Under the pieces are notes generated by a model, which was not told the origin of the DNA, did no database searches, and saw only the letters and a program-made list of their open reading frames with translations. This document shows positions 32,336 to 42,468 of a DNA stretch of 64,000 bases, one piece after another (within the stretch, counting starts at the first letter, position 1; every line of letters starts with the position of its first letter). A program made the translations under genes and the position numbers. Location: the NCBI GenBank assembly GCA_021770615.1, contig JAETQR010000022.1, forward strand, positions 6,770-70,769, read 5' to 3'. Source of the DNA: Lachnospiraceae bacterium. Lineage in GTDB: Bacteria > Bacillota_A > Clostridia > Lachnospirales > Lachnospiraceae.

Positions 32336-32412
32336 TTGCGCTTATTTCAGTCCTTTCACCCACTTATCTACTGTTTTTTGTGAAGGCACATCATAGAAAT
32401 TACGTCCCGCCA
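32336..32412 (-). pseudogene. 77-bp fragment of a secreted flavodoxin gene
   Basis: Identical over 77 bases to 45871-45947, the 3' end of the intact flavodoxin gene at 45877, including its stop. Here it joins directly to a LysR fragment. Confidence 0.85.
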
Positions 32413-32654
32413 CTAATCCTCTGAATATTCTGTTCTATTTGGCGATTGGCATGCAGCAACTGTGGTGCTTGTTCATAAAGATAGTCTCCTGCTTCCGTAG
32501 GCTCTAATCCCCGGGCAGTTCTCGAAAAAAGGATCGCATCCAGCTCATTTTCCATGCTTTGTAGCAGACGGCTTAATCCCTGAGGAGAAATATAAAGTTG
32601 TTCTGCAACCCGGCGCAGACTTTTCTGCTCATAAATTCTCTTAATTATGATATT
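32400..32654 (-). pseudogene. LysR-family regulator fragment
   Basis: An open frame of about 85 codons without any start codon. It reads RIYEQKSLRRVAEQLYISPQ, then LSRLLQSMENEL and TARGLEPTEAGDYLYEQAP, which is the N-terminal DNA-binding domain of a LysR protein. It runs into the flavodoxin fragment, whose bases supply the stop codon. The first helix and the entire effector domain are lost. LysR genes often sit beside secreted flavodoxin genes, so both pieces may come from one ancestral locus. Confidence 0.75.
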
Positions 32655-32725
32655 TTACTACTTTTTATCTAACTGATATCATTCTGACCAACATCAAAAT
32701 ATGTTCCCTTTCAATGCAAAATTTC

Positions 32726-33703
32726 TTACTGCTTCCTTTCTTTTATAAAATCCCATACATCTCTTTCTTCCGGCATGACCTTTAAAGCACCTTTCCTTGT
32801 TGTGATAATAGAAGCACAAGCATTAGCAAACTCCAGCATATCATACAATTTTTGTTTATCCAACCCATCCAAACCATATTTCAGAATACTGTTTAGCACA
32901 CATGCCATAAAGGTATCCCCTGCCCCCGTTGTTTCAATAGTTGCCTTGTTCAAGAACGCAGGACACTCTACCATGATCTTACTATAATATGCCTTGCTTC
33001 CCTTATTTCCCATTGTTACACAGATTAATGGTATATGATATTGTTCCTGCAACCTTGCCACACCCTCATCAATATCCGAACCTCCTGTAAAAAAAGCAAT
33101 CTCATCATCTGAAATTTTCAAAATATGGCATTTACTCATTCCATAGGCAATTTTTTCTTTTGCCACATCCAAATTATTCCACAAGGGAGGTCTCAAATTG
33201 GGATCAAAGGAAATTACCGCATTGGCTTCCCCTGCCAGGTCGATTGCCCTTTTTGTCGCTTTTTCACATGCTTCATCCGTCATAGACAATGTTCCAAAAT
33301 GAAAAATCCTACACGACTGAATCAAATTTTTACTTATCTCCACATCCGCTTCTGTCAACATCATATCCGCTCCCGGATTACGGTAAAAGGAAAAACTGCG
33401 GTCTCCGTCTGAAGCTGTATGTACAAATGCCAATGTGGTAGGAACCTCATCATCTATCATCAGGTTACTGATATCAATTCCAATTTCTGCAACCACCTTC
33501 CGAAGCATTTCCCCAAAAGAATCATTCCCCACTTTTCCAATAAAAGCTGTATGTTTTCCAAATTTCTGCAGCATTGACAATACATTGCACGGTGCACCGC
33601 CGGGATTAGCCTCAAAAAGCGGATTGCCCTGTTCACTGTTACCATTCATTGTGAAATCTACCAGCAATTCTCCTAATGCAACTACATCATATATTTTTTT
33701 CAT
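32726..33703 (-). CDS. PfkB-family fructokinase
   Basis: A 325-residue sugar kinase. The N-terminal ribokinase signature NPGGAPCNVLSMLQKFG and the C-terminal TTGAGDTFMACVL with its catalytic Asp are intact; VVALGELLVDF is the typical fructokinase start. It phosphorylates fructose with ATP in the cytosol. As the last gene of the alpha-galactoside operon, it would capture fructose freed from sucrose by the amylosucrase-like enzyme. ATG follows GAGGTG. Another sugar specificity within the family cannot be ruled out. Confidence 0.85.
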   Translation of the reverse strand: MKKIYDVVALGELLVDFTMNGNSEQGNPLFEANPGGAPCNVLSMLQKFGKHTAFIGKVGNDSFGEMLRKVVAEIGIDISNLMIDDEVPTTLAFVHTASDGDRSFSFYRNPGADMMLTEADVEISKNLIQSCRIFHFGTLSMTDEACEKATKRAIDLAGEANAVISFDPNLRPPLWNNLDVAKEKIAYGMSKCHILKISDDEIAFFTGGSDIDEGVARLQEQYHIPLICVTMGNKGSKAYYSKIMVECPAFLNKATIETTGAGDTFMACVLNSILKYGLDGLDKQKLYDMLEFANACASIITTRKGALKVMPEERDVWDFIKERKQ

Positions 33704-33730
33704 ACAAACACCTCACTTTAAGTAAGAAAA

Positions 33731-35221
33731 CTATAAAATATCCAAAAAACGTTTAAACGCATCTCGTCCTTCATCGGTACATTTATAAACACCTGCACAT
33801 TCCAAAACCTTTACAAATACTTTACCAATCTCACACTGAAGAATAGAATGAATATTGTCCGCCGTAATCTCGTACTTATCCTTCCATTCCTCTACCCAAT
33901 CCGCATGCTTTTCGGTTTCTTCTTTCGCTCGAATGTCTTTTCCATTCAAAATAGCATCTTCAAGCAAATCCATCTCCTTTTTCAACCGTGCTGGTAACAC
34001 CGCTAAGCCCATCACCTCAATCAATCCGATATTTTCTTTCTTAATGTGGTGATATTGTTCTGCCGGATGATATACACCCCATGGACTTTTTTCTGTCGTT
34101 ATATTATTTCTAAGCACCAGATCCAGTTCAAACAAGTCTCCATGCATGCGTGCAATAGGAGTCATCGTATTATGTGGTGTGCCTTCTGTCTCACTATAGA
34201 TAAATGCCGCTTCATCTGTATAGTTCCGCCACATAGCAAGAATATGGTCTGCTGCCTCTGCAATACGGACAACCTCTTTTCCCTGAAGACGGATAACAGA
34301 CATAGGCCATTTCACAACACCTGCCGTCAGATCTTCATAGTTCCTTAACTTAAAACAAAATTCATATGGTGCCTTCGCCATGGCAAAAACATAACCGCCA
34401 CCCTGAAAATGGTCATGGCTCAAAATCGATCCGCCCACAATGGGAAGGTCTGCATTTGACCCGGCCGTATAATGTGGGAATAACTTGACAAATTCAAGAA
34501 GTTTTGTAAATACAGCTCTGTCAATCCTCATTGGTATATGTTTCTCATTTAGGATAATACAATGCTCATTATAATATACATAAGGTGAATACTGAAGAAA
34601 ATAATTCTCGCCACCCAGCGTAAGTGGAATCACCCGGTGGTTCTGTCTTGCCGGGTGTGCAAAATGTCCGGCATAACCTTCATTTTCTTTGCACAACAGA
34701 CAAGCAGGATATCCTGATTTCTTTGCTCTTCCGGCTTTTGCGATATCCTTTGGATCTTTCTCCGGCTTAGATAAATTGATAGTAATATCAATGGGGCCAA
34801 ATTCCGTTTGCGTTACCCACTTCTCATCTTTTTCAATTCTATCCCTGCGGATATAATTCGTTGCCTGACTAAAGGCATAATAAAAATCAGTTGCCTCATT
34901 AGGAGAAGAATTATACTTATCCTCGAAAGTTTTTCTGACAACTGAGGGCGGTGGCGTCAGTATCCCCATAATTTTTGTATCAAAGAGATCTCTGGCAGTA
35001 ATTGTATCCTCTTCCAGAATCTCCCGCTCCAATGCATAAGCAAGCATATCCTCAAGAATCAGAGAAAGCGCTCTTGGAACAACAGGCTCCTCTTTTCCCT
35101 CATATTCCAGAACTTCAAATAATTCCAGCAACCGATTTGTCACATACACCTGATCTGCCGGAGAAACAAGATGATTTTGCATTCCATATGCCACCAATTC
35201 AGAAATCAGTTTTCCAATCAT
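33731..35221 (-). CDS. galT: UDP-glucose--hexose-1-phosphate uridylyltransferase (class II)
   Basis: A 496-residue GalT of the long Firmicutes class. It transfers UMP from UDP-glucose to galactose-1-phosphate through a histidyl intermediate. Visible marks are CLLCKENEGYAGHFAHPARQNH, VGGSILSHDHFQGGGYVF (with the active HDH) and NTMTPIARMHGD. I use ATG 35221 because GGAGG lies 8 bases before it. It follows galE by 12 bases. Confidence 0.95.
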   Translation of the reverse strand: MIGKLISELVAYGMQNHLVSPADQVYVTNRLLELFEVLEYEGKEEPVVPRALSLILEDMLAYALEREILEEDTITARDLFDTKIMGILTPPPSVVRKTFEDKYNSSPNEATDFYYAFSQATNYIRRDRIEKDEKWVTQTEFGPIDITINLSKPEKDPKDIAKAGRAKKSGYPACLLCKENEGYAGHFAHPARQNHRVIPLTLGGENYFLQYSPYVYYNEHCIILNEKHIPMRIDRAVFTKLLEFVKLFPHYTAGSNADLPIVGGSILSHDHFQGGGYVFAMAKAPYEFCFKLRNYEDLTAGVVKWPMSVIRLQGKEVVRIAEAADHILAMWRNYTDEAAFIYSETEGTPHNTMTPIARMHGDLFELDLVLRNNITTEKSPWGVYHPAEQYHHIKKENIGLIEVMGLAVLPARLKKEMDLLEDAILNGKDIRAKEETEKHADWVEEWKDKYEITADNIHSILQCEIGKVFVKVLECAGVYKCTDEGRDAFKRFLDIL

Positions 35222-35233
35222 GACAGACACCTC

Positions 35234-36226
35234 CTACACCATTTTATATCCATTCGGATGAGACTGATGCCATTTCCACGCCGTTGAAATAATCGTTTCC
35301 AGATCATCAAACTGCGGTTTCCAGCCAAGAATCTCTTTTGCTTTTTTACTGGATGCTATCAGCGTGGAAGGATCTCCTGCCCGCCGCTCTTCCTCTTTCG
35401 CCGGAATCGGATGCCCGGTAACTTTCCTGGCCGTCTCCACCACTTCTTTTACACTGAACCCCACACCATTACCCAAATTGAAAATATTGCTTTTTCCGCC
35501 TTCCAATAAATATTTCATAGCCAGAATATGTGCCTGTGCAAGATCATTTACATGGATATAATCTCTCACGCAGGTTCCATCCTCCGTATCATAATCATTG
35601 CCAAAAATAGAAATATATTCACGTTGTCCATTTGGCACCTGAAGAATCAACGGAATCAAATGTGTTTCCGGATTATGCGCCTCACCAATCATTCCCTCCG
35701 GATGTGCACCACAAGCATTAAAATACCGAAGAGAAACATAACGCAGATCATGAGCCTTAGCTGTCCACTGAAACATTTTCTCCATAGACAATTTTGTTTC
35801 ACCGTAACAGTTTGTAGGTAAAGTCCGATCTGTCTCTAAAATCGGGATACGTTCCGGCTCTCCATAAGTTGCTGCTGTAGAGGAAAATACAATTTTATCC
35901 ATTCCGTGTGCCACCATACTCTCCAGTAAAACCTCCGTGCCACAAAGATTGTTGTTATAATATTTGAGAGGATCTTTCATGCTCTCCCCCACCTGTGAAC
36001 TAGCAGCAAAATGAATAACGCCATCAATCGTTTCCTTTTCAAAAATGGAATCCAAAAACTGACGATCACGGATATCACCCTCATAGAATTTCGCCTCAGG
36101 ATGAACTGCCTCAGGAAATCCTGTCTGCAGATTATCTGCAATGACTACCTTCTCGCCTGCATCGATCAACTGATACGCCGTATGCGAGCCAATATAACCC
36201 GCTCCACCCAAAATTAAAATATTCAT
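35234..36226 (-). CDS. galE: UDP-glucose 4-epimerase
   Basis: A 330-residue short-chain dehydrogenase-type epimerase interconverting UDP-galactose and UDP-glucose with bound NAD. It has the N-terminal GGAGYIGSHTAYQL nucleotide motif, the catalytic Ser-Ser-Thr region VFSSTAATYG, and YGETKLSMEKM with Tyr and Lys. GTCVRDYIHVNDLA is also typical. The ATG at 36226 is preferred over 36235 because of GGAGGG spacing. It completes the Leloir pathway with galK and galT. Confidence 0.95.
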   Translation of the reverse strand: MNILILGGAGYIGSHTAYQLIDAGEKVVIADNLQTGFPEAVHPEAKFYEGDIRDRQFLDSIFEKETIDGVIHFAASSQVGESMKDPLKYYNNNLCGTEVLLESMVAHGMDKIVFSSTAATYGEPERIPILETDRTLPTNCYGETKLSMEKMFQWTAKAHDLRYVSLRYFNACGAHPEGMIGEAHNPETHLIPLILQVPNGQREYISIFGNDYDTEDGTCVRDYIHVNDLAQAHILAMKYLLEGGKSNIFNLGNGVGFSVKEVVETARKVTGHPIPAKEEERRAGDPSTLIASSKKAKEILGWKPQFDDLETIISTAWKWHQSHPNGYKMV

Positions 36227-36240
36227 TTCAATCATCCCTC

Positions 36241-37521
36241 CTAAAAAACTTTTATTCCACCATATTTGCGGACTTTCAGAACGTTACATGCACCTTTTCC
36301 AAACACAGAATCCATCCTCTCCTGATATCCATCAACCGCATCATTTTCCACAAATGCCTGTATTGTTCCTGCAAAACCACCACCATGCACACGGCTGACA
36401 CCCCCCGTACCAAGAAACATATCACTAATTGCCAGTGCAACAGAGATATTCTGATGTTCTATATCATGGCTGGCATATACATTTTGCAGATATTTAAAAG
36501 AAGAATCACCTGATTCTTTTACAAGGCACAAAAATCCATTTAGATTCCCCTGATTTAAGGCTTCTGTTTCCTGATGTACCCGAATATTTTCACATATAAA
36601 ATGAAGGGCGCGGAGTACTGCCCGGTCTCCCACTGCGTTACGTACTTCAGATAGATGCTCAAGCAGCTGCTCCCGGCTGACCTCACGCAATACTTCCTTT
36701 CCAAAAAATTGTGCTACCTTTTTCATTTCCTTTGGAATCGCCGCATAATCTGCAGTCAAATCAGCATGAGAACCTTTTGTGTCTGTGATGCAAAGACTGT
36801 AATTATAATGATTGAAGTCAAAATCAATCCTCTCGGTTTCTGGCGTATCCGGATTGGCAAAATCAATATGTACAAGATTACCTACGGAACATGCCATCTG
36901 ATCCATCAGTCCACAGGGCTTGCCAAAATACACATTTTCGGCATACTGTCCAATGACAGCAATTTCATTTGGCGAAATCTTTCCAGCATTGTAAATACCA
37001 GAAAGGATGATTCCTATCAGCGTCTCATAAGCAGCGGAAGAAGACAACCCGGCACCAATCAGAACATCGCTGGTGATGTATGCCTGAAATCCGCCAATCT
37101 GGTAGCCATGTTGTATTATTCCTGCTAATACACCTTTTAGCAATGCCCGTGTAGATTCTTTTTCTTCTTCCTTCCTGTCAAGATCATTCAAAGGAATGGT
37201 AATCATATGATACCCTTCAGAAACCACTCTTACAACAGATTCTTCTATCGGTTTCACAACAGCAATGGCGTCTTTGTTAATGGAAGCTGCCAGCACTTCA
37301 CCATGTTGATGGTCGGTGTGGTTGCCGCCGATCTCACTTCGTCCCGGTGCACTGTAAAGTTCCACTTCACTTTCCCCAAAATGATTCACAAAAGATTGAA
37401 CCGCTTTTTTATACCTATTTTTTTGATAAGTGATTACTTCTTTATCAACATAGATATCTAATAAACGTTCATCAAAATTTCCATTTTCTAATTGATTTAT
37501 AATTGTTGTTGTGTCCGTCAT
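36241..37521 (-). CDS. galK: Galactokinase
   Basis: A 426-residue GHMP kinase that makes galactose-1-phosphate. The galactokinase signature GRSEIGGNHTDHQHG (usually GRVNLIGEHTDY) and the ATP loop GAGLSSSAAYETLIG are present, as is the late GGVSRVHGGGFAG motif. It is somewhat longer than the usual 390 residues because of an N-terminal extension of about 60. Its start overlaps the stop of the amylosucrase-like gene (ATGA). Confidence 0.93.
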   Translation of the reverse strand: MTDTTTIINQLENGNFDERLLDIYVDKEVITYQKNRYKKAVQSFVNHFGESEVELYSAPGRSEIGGNHTDHQHGEVLAASINKDAIAVVKPIEESVVRVVSEGYHMITIPLNDLDRKEEEKESTRALLKGVLAGIIQHGYQIGGFQAYITSDVLIGAGLSSSAAYETLIGIILSGIYNAGKISPNEIAVIGQYAENVYFGKPCGLMDQMACSVGNLVHIDFANPDTPETERIDFDFNHYNYSLCITDTKGSHADLTADYAAIPKEMKKVAQFFGKEVLREVSREQLLEHLSEVRNAVGDRAVLRALHFICENIRVHQETEALNQGNLNGFLCLVKESGDSSFKYLQNVYASHDIEHQNISVALAISDMFLGTGGVSRVHGGGFAGTIQAFVENDAVDGYQERMDSVFGKGACNVLKVRKYGGIKVF

Positions 37522-39359
37522 GGTTCCTCCTTCTTATATAACCAGTAAAAACTGTATGCAGGAACGCTTACGTTCTTTGCAGGCATCTGTTGTCTGGTAA
37601 GCAAATCCACATACATTCCATCTTCTTCATTGATCCACGCAGTCTTGTCATATTCACTAAAATTAAACACCCCTATTATCTTTTCCTTATCATAAAAACG
37701 CCCCATGGCAAGAACACTTGCATCGTATGTTTCCAGTGTCCATGTATCTGCATAAGAAACAAACGCCTTATGTTTCCTCCGCAACTTTTCCAGCCTCGAC
37801 AGTCCAAAATAAATCCTTCCTTCCACACTTTCTTTATGATTCACACGCCCGGCATTTTCCCACTTCATGGCACCACGATGGAGATACCGGGAATCCTGTG
37901 CTTTATTGGTATCTTTTTTATAAGAATAATCATTTATCTGGCCAATCTCATCCCCACTGTACAGAATGGGTATCCCAGACTGCATAAACATATAGGCGTG
38001 CAGGGTTAGAAACAGATGGATTGCTTTCGTCATTGCCTCGTCATCTCCCTCTAACGCCGCCTTTTCAATACCACAAAGAGAAGCTGTTGTTCCACAGAGT
38101 CTGGCATCCCCTGTCACCGGATCACAATTATAAAGTTCTCCACGGCTGTTACTACCACCTGCACAACCCAAAAAATAATCATTCAGATATTTCTTATGGG
38201 AAACCTCATCCATTCCCTGCTGTTTCAGAGTAGCATAATCCAGTCCCCAACCAATATCATCATGACAACGCAGGTAATTCAAAAATATATATTCTTTTGG
38301 CAGATGATTTATTGTATCCAGCTGTTTTTTCAAAAGCCGTACATCCCTGGTTGCCACTGTATGCCATGTCGTCGCCATGGTAGTCACATTATAAAGCATA
38401 TGACACTCTGGCTTCTCCACTGTTCCAAAATACGGAATCACCCTTTCCGGCTCCATGACAACCTCTCCCAAAAGCAGTACCCCCGGACACACGATCTCAC
38501 AGATCATTCTCATCATCCGGACAATGGTATGAACCTGCTGCAGATTCCGGCATGTTGTACCCAGTTCTTTCCAAATATAGGGGACTGCATCAATCCGAAT
38601 GATATCAATACCACGATTTGCCAAATACAGAAAATTATACATCATTTCGTTAAAAACGCGGGGATTCCGGTAATTCAAATCCCACTGGTATGGATAAAAG
38701 GTAGTCAAAACATAATGCTTTAATTCCGGCAAAAAGGTAAAATTTCCCGGAGCAGTTTCCGGAAACACCTGAGGAACAGTCTTCTCATATTCTCTGGGAA
38801 TTTCGTCGTTTTCATAAAAGAAGTAACGGCTCATATATTCACCTTCCCCGGCACGTGCCCTCTTTGCCCATTCATGATCCTGAGAGGTGTGGTTCATTAC
38901 GAAATCACAACAGACGCTAATATTCTTCCTGTGGCAGGCACTGGTAAGGACTTCCAAATCCTCCATAGTGCCGAGTTTTTTCTGAACCCTGCGGAAATCG
39001 CTTACCGCATAACCACCATCAGAGCGCCCTTCCACCGTATCCAGAAAAGGCATCAGATGAATATAATTCACATTACTTTTCTCAAGATAATCCAGTTTTC
39101 TCTTAACACCTTTCAGATTACCGGCAAAATTGTCAATATACAACATCATGCCAAGCATATCATTTTGCTTATACCATGCCGGATTTTTTTCGCGCTCCCT
39201 GTCTTTTGCTTTCAGCTCCATGCCCCGTTCATTAAAAAAGCGCCTCATCTGCTGCTCCAATTCAGCATACATAGAAGAATTATCATATAATTCCATATAA
39301 AGATATTTTAATTCATCTATATGATATGACAGACGGGTTTGAAAAACCTCATTTTCCAT
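37518..39359 (-). CDS. Amylosucrase-like GH13 glycoside hydrolase
   Basis: A 613-residue alpha-amylase-superfamily enzyme, near the size of amylosucrase (about 630). An N-terminal helical domain (LEQQMRRFFNERGME) precedes the barrel. Catalytic groups are visible: the nucleophile Asp in GIDIIRIDAVPY, the acid/base Glu in VLLLGEVVME and the stabilising Asp in LRCHDDIGWG. Also seen are DFVMNHTSQDHEW and YPYQWDLNYRNPRVF, both typical of subfamily GH13_4. Such enzymes use sucrose to build alpha-glucan or hydrolyse it, releasing fructose. In this operon the sucrose would come from raffinose. Exact specificity cannot be read from sequence. Confidence 0.8.
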   Translation of the reverse strand: MENEVFQTRLSYHIDELKYLYMELYDNSSMYAELEQQMRRFFNERGMELKAKDREREKNPAWYKQNDMLGMMLYIDNFAGNLKGVKRKLDYLEKSNVNYIHLMPFLDTVEGRSDGGYAVSDFRRVQKKLGTMEDLEVLTSACHRKNISVCCDFVMNHTSQDHEWAKRARAGEGEYMSRYFFYENDEIPREYEKTVPQVFPETAPGNFTFLPELKHYVLTTFYPYQWDLNYRNPRVFNEMMYNFLYLANRGIDIIRIDAVPYIWKELGTTCRNLQQVHTIVRMMRMICEIVCPGVLLLGEVVMEPERVIPYFGTVEKPECHMLYNVTTMATTWHTVATRDVRLLKKQLDTINHLPKEYIFLNYLRCHDDIGWGLDYATLKQQGMDEVSHKKYLNDYFLGCAGGSNSRGELYNCDPVTGDARLCGTTASLCGIEKAALEGDDEAMTKAIHLFLTLHAYMFMQSGIPILYSGDEIGQINDYSYKKDTNKAQDSRYLHRGAMKWENAGRVNHKESVEGRIYFGLSRLEKLRRKHKAFVSYADTWTLETYDASVLAMGRFYDKEKIIGVFNFSEYDKTAWINEEDGMYVDLLTRQQMPAKNVSVPAYSFYWLYKKEEP

Positions 39360-39363
39360 CCTC

Positions 39364-41544
39364 TCACTCCTTTATAAACCTCATTTGATAAGATTGGTAT
39401 TCCTGCAGTTCATTCTGCAGGGGCAGCCCAATCTCCATAAGAATATCAGCAGGATACAAAGTTCCTGTCTGTTCCTCCCGGTAGAAAGCCCCTTTCTCCA
39501 ATCCTTTCATGCACACATAAACGAGTGGCATATTTCCATGATTCCCAAGCTGCACGGCATTGAACAATATTTCTTTTTTATCCTCTGACACATATTGCCA
39601 TGCTGCAACTTCATCTGTAAAAGGATTGGTCAGCCGATAATATCTTCCATCCTGGATAAGCGGTGCCAGTTTTCTATAACAGGCTATCTGTTCTTTGATT
39701 TTCTTCTTTTCCTCATCCGTAATCTTTGTCAAATCCATCTCATAGCCAAAGGTGCCGGCCATAGCCACAATTCCCCTTGTATTAAGCGGTGTACTGCGGC
39801 CCGTCTGATGATTCGGTACCACAGATACATGGGAACCCACTGCAGATATGGGATAACCAAAAGACGTCCCATACTGGATGCGTAAACGGTCAATCGCATC
39901 CGTATTATCACTACACCAGATCTGTGGTGTGTAATAAAGCATCCCTGCATCAAAACGTCCTCCGCCACCGCTGCATCCCTCAAGCAGAACATGTGGATAA
40001 TCGGTGTGTAAACGCTCTAAAAAATCATAAAGTCCCAAAACATAATCATACAGCACCCGTCCCTGGTCATCTGCAGCGTGAGAATATGCACCACAAATAC
40101 TGCGGTTCATATCCCACTTGATATACTCAATATGATTGTGTTCTAAAATCTCATGTATCTGCCCATAAATGGCATCTACCACTTCTTTTCTGGAAAAATC
40201 CAACACAAGCTGGCCCCTGGCACGAACAGGATTTCGTCCGGGAACTGCTAAAACCCAATCCGGATGCTTACGGTATAATTCACTCTCCTCATTAACTGCT
40301 TCCGGCTCAAACCATATACCAAATTTCATGCCAAGGTCATTTACTTTATGGATCAATTCAGAGAGCGGCATCCCCAGTTTCTCTTCATTGACCGTCCAGT
40401 CACCGAGCCCACTGTTGTCATCATCCCGTTTTCCAAACCAGCCGTCGTCCATAACAAGCATGTCCATGCCAATATCCGATGCCTCTTTTGCCAGTCGCAA
40501 AAGATTATCTGCGTTTATGTCAAAATAACATGCCTCCCAGCTGTTAATCAAAACCGGGCGGAGAGCTGTCTGATATTCCCCACGGCATACATGACGGCGG
40601 ATACATTGTTGAAGATTATGGGACAATCTGCCAAGCCCCTCCTGGCTGTATGACAGAATTACTTCAGGAACCACAAAGGTTTCCCCGGATTTTACCGGAT
40701 ATCTTAACTGTTCTGGCTGCAGTCCAAGAATCATGCGTGTCTGATTCATCTGATCCTTTTCCACAGTTCCCTCAAAACCACCACTGTATACAAGCGACAT
40801 GGCATAACAGCTTCCCATATCTTCTGTAGCTGCTGAATCCGTGAGGATCATCATGGGATTATACTGATGGCTTGATGTTCCCCTGCGGCTTCCTATGGTA
40901 AATGCATGATGCCCAACATGGGTACGCTGAAAATTGCGCTCCATCATATGCCTGCCATAAAAACTTATGACATCAAAATCTCCTTTTAGAAAATCAAGAC
41001 AAGCGGCGGCGGCCTTTGTTACAAAAAAACTTTCCTTCCCGGTATTTTTAACAAGCGCACTCCTTGTAATCACATCCAGTTCCGGCAGCACACCATACAA
41101 TAAACGAACCTCTATACCACATACCTTATCTCTTAATACAATTTCCAGTGTATCTGCCTCGCCATGACCGGCATAAACTGCTGGCAATCCAACGAGCGAA
41201 TATTTGCCAGGGTGAATCTCATGGGAAATATAACGGAGGTCGCAGCCTGCAGAACCATCCGCATTTTCCAGCAAAAGAGAAGTATTTCTGTAATCCCCAT
41301 TCCCCCGGCAGGGAAATTCCTGCGGCAAAATATCCATGGAATAAGTTCTGTCATCCCCCACATCATATGGATTGCCAGAAAATCCCCTGTCTGCAAACTG
41401 CAAAACATACTCTGCATTCTGTTCTGTCCGTTTTCCATAATAGAGATGTAACAAAAAACCATATTCATCTACTTTTATCTGATAAGAAGAGTTTTTTGTC
41501 ATTAGGCGAAAAATCCTTCTCTCTTCATCAAACTGAATGCTCAT
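39364..41544 (-). CDS. aga: GH36 alpha-galactosidase
   Basis: A 726-residue cytosolic GH36 enzyme, close to the usual 720-730. It removes terminal alpha-galactose from raffinose, melibiose and stachyose. An N-terminal beta-sandwich is followed by the catalytic barrel with LVMDDGWFG, the nucleophile Asp in YIKWDMNR, VLLEGCSGGGGRFD and the acid/base Asp in WCSDNTDAIDR. No signal peptide is present, so the sugar must be imported first by the adjoining ABC transporter. ATG follows GGAGGAAA. Confidence 0.93.
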   Translation of the reverse strand: MSIQFDEERRIFRLMTKNSSYQIKVDEYGFLLHLYYGKRTEQNAEYVLQFADRGFSGNPYDVGDDRTYSMDILPQEFPCRGNGDYRNTSLLLENADGSAGCDLRYISHEIHPGKYSLVGLPAVYAGHGEADTLEIVLRDKVCGIEVRLLYGVLPELDVITRSALVKNTGKESFFVTKAAAACLDFLKGDFDVISFYGRHMMERNFQRTHVGHHAFTIGSRRGTSSHQYNPMMILTDSAATEDMGSCYAMSLVYSGGFEGTVEKDQMNQTRMILGLQPEQLRYPVKSGETFVVPEVILSYSQEGLGRLSHNLQQCIRRHVCRGEYQTALRPVLINSWEACYFDINADNLLRLAKEASDIGMDMLVMDDGWFGKRDDDNSGLGDWTVNEEKLGMPLSELIHKVNDLGMKFGIWFEPEAVNEESELYRKHPDWVLAVPGRNPVRARGQLVLDFSRKEVVDAIYGQIHEILEHNHIEYIKWDMNRSICGAYSHAADDQGRVLYDYVLGLYDFLERLHTDYPHVLLEGCSGGGGRFDAGMLYYTPQIWCSDNTDAIDRLRIQYGTSFGYPISAVGSHVSVVPNHQTGRSTPLNTRGIVAMAGTFGYEMDLTKITDEEKKKIKEQIACYRKLAPLIQDGRYYRLTNPFTDEVAAWQYVSEDKKEILFNAVQLGNHGNMPLVYVCMKGLEKGAFYREEQTGTLYPADILMEIGLPLQNELQEYQSYQMRFIKE

Positions 41545-41580
41545 ATCCGTTTCCTCCTAAATTAGATAACTTACATTTTT

Positions 41581-42468
41581 CTATTTGACAGCACCATTCA
41601 CAACACCACTGAGAATCTGCTTCTGGCAGATAATGTAGAACAAAATAATTGGTAGCAGTGCCAGTAAATAGGAAGCAAATGCCAGGTTATAATTAGCACC
41701 AAACTGTGTCTGGAACGATAACTGTGCCAGTGGCAATGTATTTTTTGACCCTGACATAATTACCAATGGTGTCATCACATCATTCCATGTACCAAGAGCA
41801 GTAAGAATAGCAACTGTTGCATGCATCGGTTTCATAATAGGAAATACAATCGTCCAATAAGTCCGCCATGTTGTTGCACCATCTACATAAGCAGCCTCTT
41901 CCAGTGCCATTGGAATATTCGTCAGATAGCCGGAATAGAGCATAACATTCATTGGCATATAAAACACCGTATACAGCAGAATAACCCCAAACATATTGTC
42001 AAGATGCAACACAGCTGTCTGTTTTACCAGAGGCATCATTAAAATAGCAAAGGGAACAAACATACCGCTTACAATATAAAAATAGATTAGCTTATATCCC
42101 TTCCGCTTTGCCTGAGTGCGTCCAAGAACATACCCCAGCAAAGAATGCAAAAAAACGGAGAGTACCACAGTCGCCACAGTAATAATAAGACTATTTACAA
42201 GGGAATTCCAAAAGTCTGTTACTTCCATGGCTTCTTTGAAGTTTGCAAAGCTCCAGCTTTTGGGAAGAGATAAAATTCCCGAAATACTGTTTGTCATCTC
42301 CGATGGTTGTTTAAAAGCAATTACAACTGTCATATACAGTGGAAAAGCAACAGTAATGACCCCCAAAATCAGCAACACGGTAACAGGCCAGTTTGTATGG
42401 TGGAAGAGCATTACTTTCAGTTTGTCAAAACCATTTACTTTACTTTTATTCGTTGTCTGATTATCCAT
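41581..42468 (-). CDS. Sugar ABC transporter permease (MsmG/MalG type)
   Basis: A 295-residue inner-membrane permease with six helices. The EAA loop that docks the ATPase is EEAAYVDGATTWRTYWTIVFP, and the protein ends in the usual SGVVNGAVK. It pairs with the preceding permease (1-base TAATG overlap). No ATPase gene is in the operon, so a shared MsmK/UgpC-type ATPase elsewhere must energise it. Confidence 0.9.
   Translation of the reverse strand: MDNQTTNKSKVNGFDKLKVMLFHHTNWPVTVLLILGVITVAFPLYMTVVIAFKQPSEMTNSISGILSLPKSWSFANFKEAMEVTDFWNSLVNSLIITVATVVLSVFLHSLLGYVLGRTQAKRKGYKLIYFYIVSGMFVPFAILMMPLVKQTAVLHLDNMFGVILLYTVFYMPMNVMLYSGYLTNIPMALEEAAYVDGATTWRTYWTIVFPIMKPMHATVAILTALGTWNDVMTPLVIMSGSKNTLPLAQLSFQTQFGANYNLAFASYLLALLPIILFYIICQKQILSGVVNGAVK

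Noticed and set aside
32183..32383. Plus-strand 66-codon frame
   Set aside because: It is read antisense through the duplicated flavodoxin fragment and has no ribosome site.
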